Of a stretch of 64,000 bases of DNA, positions 57,839 through 64,000 are shown one piece after another. The DNA is taken from assembly GCF_020921035.1 (NCBI RefSeq), contig NC_063152.1, positions 27,651,903-27,715,902 on the forward strand. The letters run 5' to 3'. A program made the position numbers and the translations under genes. This DNA comes from Rhodamnia argentea. Taxonomy: Eukaryota; Streptophyta; Magnoliopsida; Myrtales; Myrtaceae. Numbering within the stretch: position 1 is the stretch's first letter; every line of letters starts with the position of its first letter. The notes under the pieces are model-generated. The model was not told the origin of the DNA, did no database searches, and worked only from the letters and a program-made list of their open reading frames with translations.

Positions 57839-58900
57839 CTTTTTGTCGGAACTAAGAATTGCCCTCTGTCAAAGTGTGTCAGCAATCACACACTGCTTTT
57901 ATCTCACTGGTACGGACTCCCCTCAAGTTGACACTGTTCTTATCTACTCTATGTCGATCAAATCTGTAAGTTATATGTGGTTAAAATCATCTTCGCTCAG
58001 TTCTAGATGGCTTTTTCTAATAAATTATTGGATAGAAATCTTTGCCGCCGCCTTGCAAGCAAGGACGCAAAAGGGAAGACTTCAATTGAATTCCATTTGC
58101 TGATAAACAAATGTTCAGCTAGGTTAAATTACAACTTTTTGACATAATGCCGACAAATAAAGGTGGTCGCGGATGACATGCTATCTCTGGCGTCAACTTT
58201 GATCATTAAGATCTTCTGAGACAAGCTTTTTCCAAATGCAGGACACGACTCTATAATTTGGGCACGGGCTTAAACAACCATCCTCCATTTGAGCAAGTTT
58301 CAAGGCCCACAACTTTTGGGGCGGACACCTGTATCAACCCCCTATGAGGTTGATGAACGCATGAGCATCACCGATAAACCAGTATTAGCACGATCCCTGG
58401 CTAAGGAAAAGCATGGCGATATCGCGATCCATTTGAACAATGGTGACAGACTGCCTGGTGGGGAAAACTCAACCCTATATTATTTCTGGACTAATGTAGT
58501 GGGAGCAGAAAGTTGGAGTTGACTTTGGAGCTTTCTACATCTTGAACCAGATGTCTCGAGAGCCTAATCGAGGAGGTGATGTCCTGTGTATTTATGTTTC
58601 TGTTCGGGTAGCATGTTTATAAATATTCAAATGTTTTTACTAGGCTAGTTCATTTCGATTGTATCCGTAAAATTTGAGCAGATGTGCCAGAAGACCACTA
58701 AAGACACTAATCTTCAACTCATTAAGTAAGTGAAGGGGAAAAACGACGTCGGAGATTTCAATCTGGCTTGGAAAAGTTGAACCGAAATCTGGTAAAATCA
58801 AGGAGTTTTGAATCCAACTTTAGGAGGAACAACTTCACAATTATCTGAACTACTATCAAACAATATAATTATTTAATGGTTGGTACTGAGCAGTAAAAAT
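57839..58900. other. 3' flank of RBM48 and spacer
   Basis: Includes the RBM48 3' region. A 77-codon frame at 58289-58522 (+) is not recognisable and has no neighbours that would make it a gene. Confidence 0.45.
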
Positions 58901-58914
58901 TCATTTTAGACAAC

Positions 58915-60308
58915 TGGTATGGTTGTAAAAACTTGAGGTTCGGGCGCTAAACTTTGTTTATCCTTACTGTTTTGTAAAAAGGAAAAACACTCAACTGAAT
59001 CCGGTCTATAGTAGATGGGATCAATTATGAGTCCCAACCTTGTACAGCGGGGTATGGTCCTCAGGTTGCGTCATGTCTTTTAGACCGACTATTTTTCATA
59101 GCCCTTCTTTTCTTAAAGACATCAAGCAATTCCCTCGGAACAACAAATAAAGCACCTTTGTACACTACAAAGCTAGGCCGACAGCCATCTTATTTCGCCG
59201 CACAAGCGAAGCAATCGGTCCAAGAAATCGCACAACCCAACTCTCCAAGTTGTTAAATGCACCACAGTTACCCACGTGCCATTCCTTTAAGCCTATCTCA
59301 TGCTAAGGGCCGAATCATCTAATGCGCTATAGCCTCAATTTCCAATTGCCAATCTTACATACCCACTACTCAAGGATGTTATCTAAACTAGATATGGTAA
59401 TGTGCAACAAGAATCGGCAGTGTACACGCCGAAACTAACAATCCATGAGTTAAACGGATTAGTGGTTTACTTGCCTTATTTTCTTGCACGAAAACCACCC
59501 CAAAGCCGAGCTTGTCCGCGCCTCCTTGCACATGACCTAGAGCTCGAGAGATTTGGAGGAATTGAATGGCAGTTAGATACGGCCGAGAGGGAAAAGAGAG
59601 AGAGTTTGTGGGTTTCTTGCAACAATTGAGAGAGAAGAGAGGGAAAATGGCTTTTATAGTGAGTGGGTAGCTTCGTGCATACTTGCCAAGTGTCAAGCAT
59701 GCGTGGCCCCACATGTATTTCGGCCACCATGTGTATTTCCCACCAATTTCTCAAATTTCCACGTAATTGAGCTCTATCGGGACCGAACTATACACAACCA
59801 GTCCTTATTTTTCGGACAATGACCTTCCGTGCCACTTATTAAAGTCTCTACGCTGCAATTGCTCAACAATTTCCGCCAAAATAATCTAATTTTGTGCACT
59901 AATTAGCTCAGCGATATTCGAGTTATACACGACTCTTTATGTGAGATTATTTGTGCGTTATAATTTAGAGGAGGGACTTGAACTCTATAAATTTGTGTAT
60001 TATGATTTAGAGAAGAGACTTGAGCTCTATTTATAAAGTTTGTAACCTACTATCTCATTCCGGATAAAGTTTAACTCGGCCAACACTGTCTAGCCCCATA
60101 TTAAATTAATTAGGAAACTGTATATATTTTATTTATTTGACCAATTAATGATTCTTACGCAACTTGCCAACAAAATTGTCAAGAAATAAATATCTCATAT
60201 TCATTAATCTCAAAAAGTTAATAAAAAGATTTTTCTATTGACATATTTATTGAAAAGAATAAATAGTTGAAATAGGTAATAAGTGCACACCTGAAAAGAA
60301 GGGTCACA
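58915..60308 (-). mobile_element. Possible LTR-like block, minus orientation
   Basis: On the minus strand the block starts near 60308 with TGTGACCCTTC. It has a clear TATA-like ACTATAAAAGCC at 59650-59661, followed by a CT-rich leader (CCCTCTCTTCTCTCTCAATT), and ends with a CA dinucleotide near 58918. This is the arrangement of an LTR promoter. No PBS, polyprotein or target duplication was found. A degenerate solo LTR is the best guess; a promoter of an unrecognised transcript is the alternative. Confidence 0.3.
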
Positions 60309-60309
60309 C

Positions 60310-62200
60310 CTTACCATGAAATTTAAGATATTAGCCCGAAGTTCTTGGGGGCTAGACTGTATTGACGAGCGAACATAATTGGGTTCAAACCGCCTAACCG
60401 AATTGAACTCTCAATTGAGTTCGGTTTAGATTGTTGTTTTTCATAATTTTGGCTCGTAAAAGGTAGTTTGGTTCCTTTGATTTTGATCCAAATCAAACCA
60501 TAATGTCAAATAGAATTACTTGTAGAGTCTCGACCAAAAAAAAAAAAACCAATTTACTTGTGGAGTCGGTGAGAAAAGTAAGAAGATAAGGGTAGAAGAA
60601 TACCTCAAAAAAGAGACACGAATAGAATAGCTAAAAGGGAAAATGAAGAAAGAGAGAGGAGACCGATGTTTCTTTCTTATTGATGCTTATGAACGGTTAT
60701 ATACAATTATCCTGTGTTAAGTGCGTTCGCCTCACTCCATTCACGAAATGTTCCATGAACCGACGCTCCAAATACTCGACTTGGCTAACTCCTATCGACT
60801 AGAAAAAGCATCAAGCAAATAATCCCAACGAATCGAAGGGAGACCTAACCGGGCCAGTATCCTTGACCGTCAAATGTTCAATGTGATTTTGTTAGTATTT
60901 CTTATATATCGTTAGAAGTTTCAAGTCATGGACCATAATGCATGAAAGAACATGCGATTTTTAATTTGGGCAATCCAATTTAACTGTCACAATAACTAAT
61001 GCGATGGGGCAAACTGAACTAGGAAATAACCTGTGGTTTTGTCAAGATCAATTGTGAGTATTTTAAAGCTCATCAGCAGGTAACTAATGCATGGCGAACC
61101 GCCGTGATGAATGTTTGGCGCCCCATCAAAATTGCACCATCAATGCGCCCCATCACACCCTACTTGACCATCATAAACATCAGATCCTCTTTTGACCGAA
61201 CTCCTTCATTCTCACAACTTCTCCAACTCTCTCCCGCGGACCAAACCAACATCACCATCACTCAGGATCGATCATTGTTGCCCGGCTCGCAACGATCTCT
61301 GCAAATTCTTCGGATCCGTTAGGAGCTTCTCCATGATCGGTTAGGAGCTTCTCGATGGAGAAGTATACATTTAAAAACAAGTATCATTTTCAATTACAAT
61401 TGAAACATTACTATAGATATCACATTGTGACAAAATATTTTAAAGATAATTCACTCAGTCAGTCTAACATCGATTTAGCTGAGAAATTATCTACTCTTTT
61501 TATTCCTTCATTTGCAATATTTTACTAAGAAACTAGAGTAGTGTATTTGACATCACTTCCATCTTATGGTATAATGCATTCCTTCCACTAGTAAGACATG
61601 TATATATTCGTTAAACATGTATATATTCGTTAATCTAATTCACAATAATTCATGTTGCTTCCCTAAGATTTGCTTATTATACCCGTTTCTTTGCTTAGAA
61701 ATCTTTGGAAATCTGATACTATTTTGGGGTAAGTAGATAGCATGGTCTCTACACAATTGTAGGAATTACATTGTGGCCTGTGATTTCACAACTCTACTGA
61801 TGAAGCCTCAGTTCTATGATTTCTTGACCAATAGCCTCAATCCCTTGTAGCACTACTGGCCCACCAGGGCCGACGACAAGTGCCGATCCCACAAATTAGC
61901 CATGGACCGGGGCGATAGCCACAAGAAAAAGGTTAATATTTTCTCTAGCAACTACAATTAAATCCCGCGATGAGCGTGTTGGCCTAACGTGCTCGATCCT
62001 CGATGATGTGTATGACCCCAGGCTTCACATGATAAATGAATATGCCAAGCTTCTTAAGTCCCAGAAGTGTTGAATTGTGTTTCGAGTTTAAAATTATTTA
62101 CAGATAAGTACCGATTTGTTAAATCGGTTCATAAAGGAAAACAAATCCTCGCATGGCGTGCAATGAAGATCTTCTTCCTCCTCCAAAATTGTTATTGGCA
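60310..62200. other. AT-rich spacer without recognised genes
   Basis: No gene recognised. A 17-bp phrase, ATGTATATATTCGTTAA, is repeated directly at about 61598-61632. Confidence 0.45.
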
Positions 62201-62805
62201 CTACAGGACAAGAAAATGAGGCTCATGACTTGGACTTTAATGTGCTGCAGATTATTTTTATTTTTGAATTAAATGAAAAGCGTACAAATATATTTACTAG
62301 TTTTATATATTTTTTTAGCCCTACAAAGTATAAGTTGAAAAGAAGACAAAAGCGTGGTTGTTTTAGTCTTCAACCTAGCTGCAGTCGCAAAAAGGAGGTA
62401 GAAGCTATGCGCAATAGACTCTACGAAAAGGACGACAAGAGAGAGAGAGAGAGAGAAAAAAAAAAAAGGGACAACACAATGAAGTTCTCTTGATCGCATA
62501 AAGGAGTCTGAACACAAAAAATTTGTGCATGAGTTTTGTATATCCTATCAAGCTATTTTATTTGGAACACTTTCGATTTGGATATAATCTAGATGCAAGA
62601 AACACGAGCGTATTGAGCGATTGTCACCGCGATTCTCCGATTATAGTGGATTATTTTTGTTGGCTATCCCGTGGATATAGGTATCGATATTCGAACCGAA
62701 CCACGTAATCTCCGGTATCATTTATCATTCTTCGTTATTTCTCTGTGCTTACGCATTGACTTATTTGCAAGATCCCGATTAGTTTCTGTGCTTTATATTT
62801 CAACA
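62200..62805 (+). mobile_element. Probable 5' LTR of the copia element (3' edge defined, 5' edge not)
   Basis: The sequence just before the primer binding site ends ATTTCAACA, so the LTR ends in CA at 62804-62805. The phrase GGATATAGGTATCGATATTCG with GAACCACGTAATCTCCGGTA is typical of the end of plant copia LTRs (Tnt1-like style). The beginning is a guess, since the matching 3' LTR lies outside the window. A GA run with poly-A lies at 62440-62467. Confidence 0.5.
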
Positions 62806-62807
62806 AT

Positions 62808-62820
62808 TGGTATCAGAGCC
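62808..62820 (+). other. Retrotransposon primer binding site
   Basis: TGGTATCAGAGCC, complementary to the 3' end of initiator methionine tRNA, the standard primer of plant Ty1/copia elements. It sits 2 bases after the LTR end. Confidence 0.93.
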
Positions 62821-62896
62821 AGGTTCGGCTATGCTGGATCGCGATTTGAAGTTTTTTCTTATTTGATTATTATCTGGATATCCTGTGATTGCAATT

Positions 62897-64000
62897 ATGT
62901 CCGGAGTGAAAGTTGAAATTGAAAAGTTTAACGGGGAGGAACAACTTTGGGTTATAGAGCCTTAAGATGGAGGCGTTATTGACAACTCAAGGTTTAGCAG
63001 AAGCAATGGAGGACAAGGCTGAGTTGCTCGAAATGATGACAGATGCTGAAAAGGATATGATAATGAGAAAAGCTAGAAGTTTAATCCCGTTGAATTTATC
63101 GGATGAAGTGTTAATAAAGGTAGTGAGGAAAAGGATACCGCAGCATTATGGGCAAAACTTCGGGCACACTATGTAACGAAGGGTTTGAACAATCGGTTAT
63201 ATATGTTGAAGAGGATGTTTCGGTTCAAATATACTGAAGGTACGTCTATCAGAACCCACCTAGATGAATTTAATAAACTCATGATGGATTTGAAGAATGT
63301 CGGTAAGACACTTGATGATGAAGAGTAAGGCATGATGTTGTTAGCTTCTTTACCAGAGTCATAGGAGCACTTTACTAATTCATTGTTGCGGGGACGTACT
63401 ACGATTACCTCGGAAGAGGTAAAGTCCACCTTATTTTCTAAAGAGTGGGAGAGAAAGTTACGAGATGACAGTCTAGCGTAGGATATAGCGCGGGGACTAG
63501 TGATTCGAAGTAGAAAGTAATAGCGGGGGTCCAGTAATAGCAAAGGTAAAAGCAGATCTAAATCACGCCATACAAAATCCAAGGGACGTGTAAAATGCTT
63601 TGAGTGTCACGAAGAGGGGCACTTCAAGAGAAATTGTCCTAAATTAAGAAATAGAAGTGATAAGCAAAAAGCCACAAGTAGCGTGGCGAACGTTCTTGAG
63701 AAGAGCACTAGTGATGCAGAAGTTGTCTTGTGTGCGACTACGGGTTCGTCAAGAGACGAATGGATGCTAGATTCGGGATGTTCTTATCATATGACACCTC
63801 ATAGGAATTGGTTTACTACTTTCTAGACTGCAGATGATGGTAGAGTTTTCTTGAGGAATAACGCAGCCTGTAAGGTTGTGAGGATAGGGACATTTCGGAT
63901 TCGGATGCACGATGGTGTGGTGCGCACATTGACGGACGTGAGGCATGTATTGGAGCTCAAGAAGAACCTTATTTCTCTAGGGACACTCAATGATATCGGG
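62897..64000 (+). pseudogene. Decayed Ty1/copia gag-protease region, truncated by window end
   Basis: The gag ATG is at 62897. The frame is lost at a TAA (62963), shifts (readable again from 62967 to about 63130), then returns to the first frame. A copia gag region follows, then a CCHC zinc knuckle (63596-63637, C-x2-C-x4-H-x4-C), then an aspartic-protease-like LDSGCSYHM with DSG at 63770-63778, and the downstream [16 protein letters not shown] block near the window end. In-frame stops occur at 63326, 63362, 63479, 63518, 63521 and 63824. The copy cannot make a full polyprotein. Integrase and reverse transcriptase would lie beyond the window. Confidence 0.92.

Noticed and set aside
58289..58522. 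77-codon plus-strand frame downstream of RBM48
   Set aside because: The peptide is not recognised and has no splice or family support; RBM48 already ends at 57838.

Overview
This window is nuclear DNA of a flowering plant, most likely a eudicot. The genes are plant families with short GT-AG introns, the spacers are AT-rich, and there are degenerate Ty1/copia and hAT-type elements. Several spacer repeats have the style of Myrtaceae (Eucalyptus-like) genomes, but that placement is an impression from memory and is not proven here. I see no bacterial, plasmid, phage or CRISPR features.

Layout. 1-6.1 kb: spacer, then the CT-rich leader of an intronless ATL4-type RING-H2 E3 ligase (6173-7186, +). 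9.2-12.0 kb: a two-exon gene for an uncharacterised GPI-anchored protein (-). 12.0-16.2 kb: spacer with an AT-rich MITE, a non-autonomous hAT element with a perfect 8-bp target duplication that carries a captured PPR-gene fragment, and a 275-bp-spaced duplication. 16.2-20.2 kb: mitochondrial acyl carrier protein (-), two exons around a 3.6-kb intron. 22.4-27.2 kb: a purine permease of the PUP11 type (+), with a probable non-coding first exon. 27.3-36.1 kb: gene-poor, with foldback-type repeats, microsatellites and a small tandem repeat. 36.1-37.1 kb: a plant-specific protein with a Cys/His N-terminal motif (-), whose reading frame is broken near its 3' end. 37.2-43.5 kb: spacer with an LTR-like block and about 200 bp of degenerate telomere-like repeat. 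43.5-51.1 kb: CCT1, the alpha subunit of the cytosolic chaperonin (+), 17 coding exons, with two consecutive GC-AG introns. 51.6-55.3 kb: two foldback MITEs and an interrupted coding-like stretch. 55.7-57.8 kb: RBM48, a minor-spliceosome-associated RNA-binding protein (+), eight coding exons. 57.9-62.8 kb: spacer with another LTR-like block. 62.8-64.0 kb: the 5' end of a decayed Ty1/copia retrotransposon, cut by the window edge.

The genes are ordinary, separately transcribed housekeeping or signalling loci and do not form one pathway or cluster. I reconstructed exon joins by eye, matching reading phase across each junction and comparing with remembered family sequence. The most notable observations are the PPR-carrying hAT element, the two GC-AG introns in CCT1, the frameshift and overlapping uORF in the 36-37 kb gene, and the foldback element built of tandem units at 52.8-53.3 kb. 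I found no evidence of a wholly new biological system.
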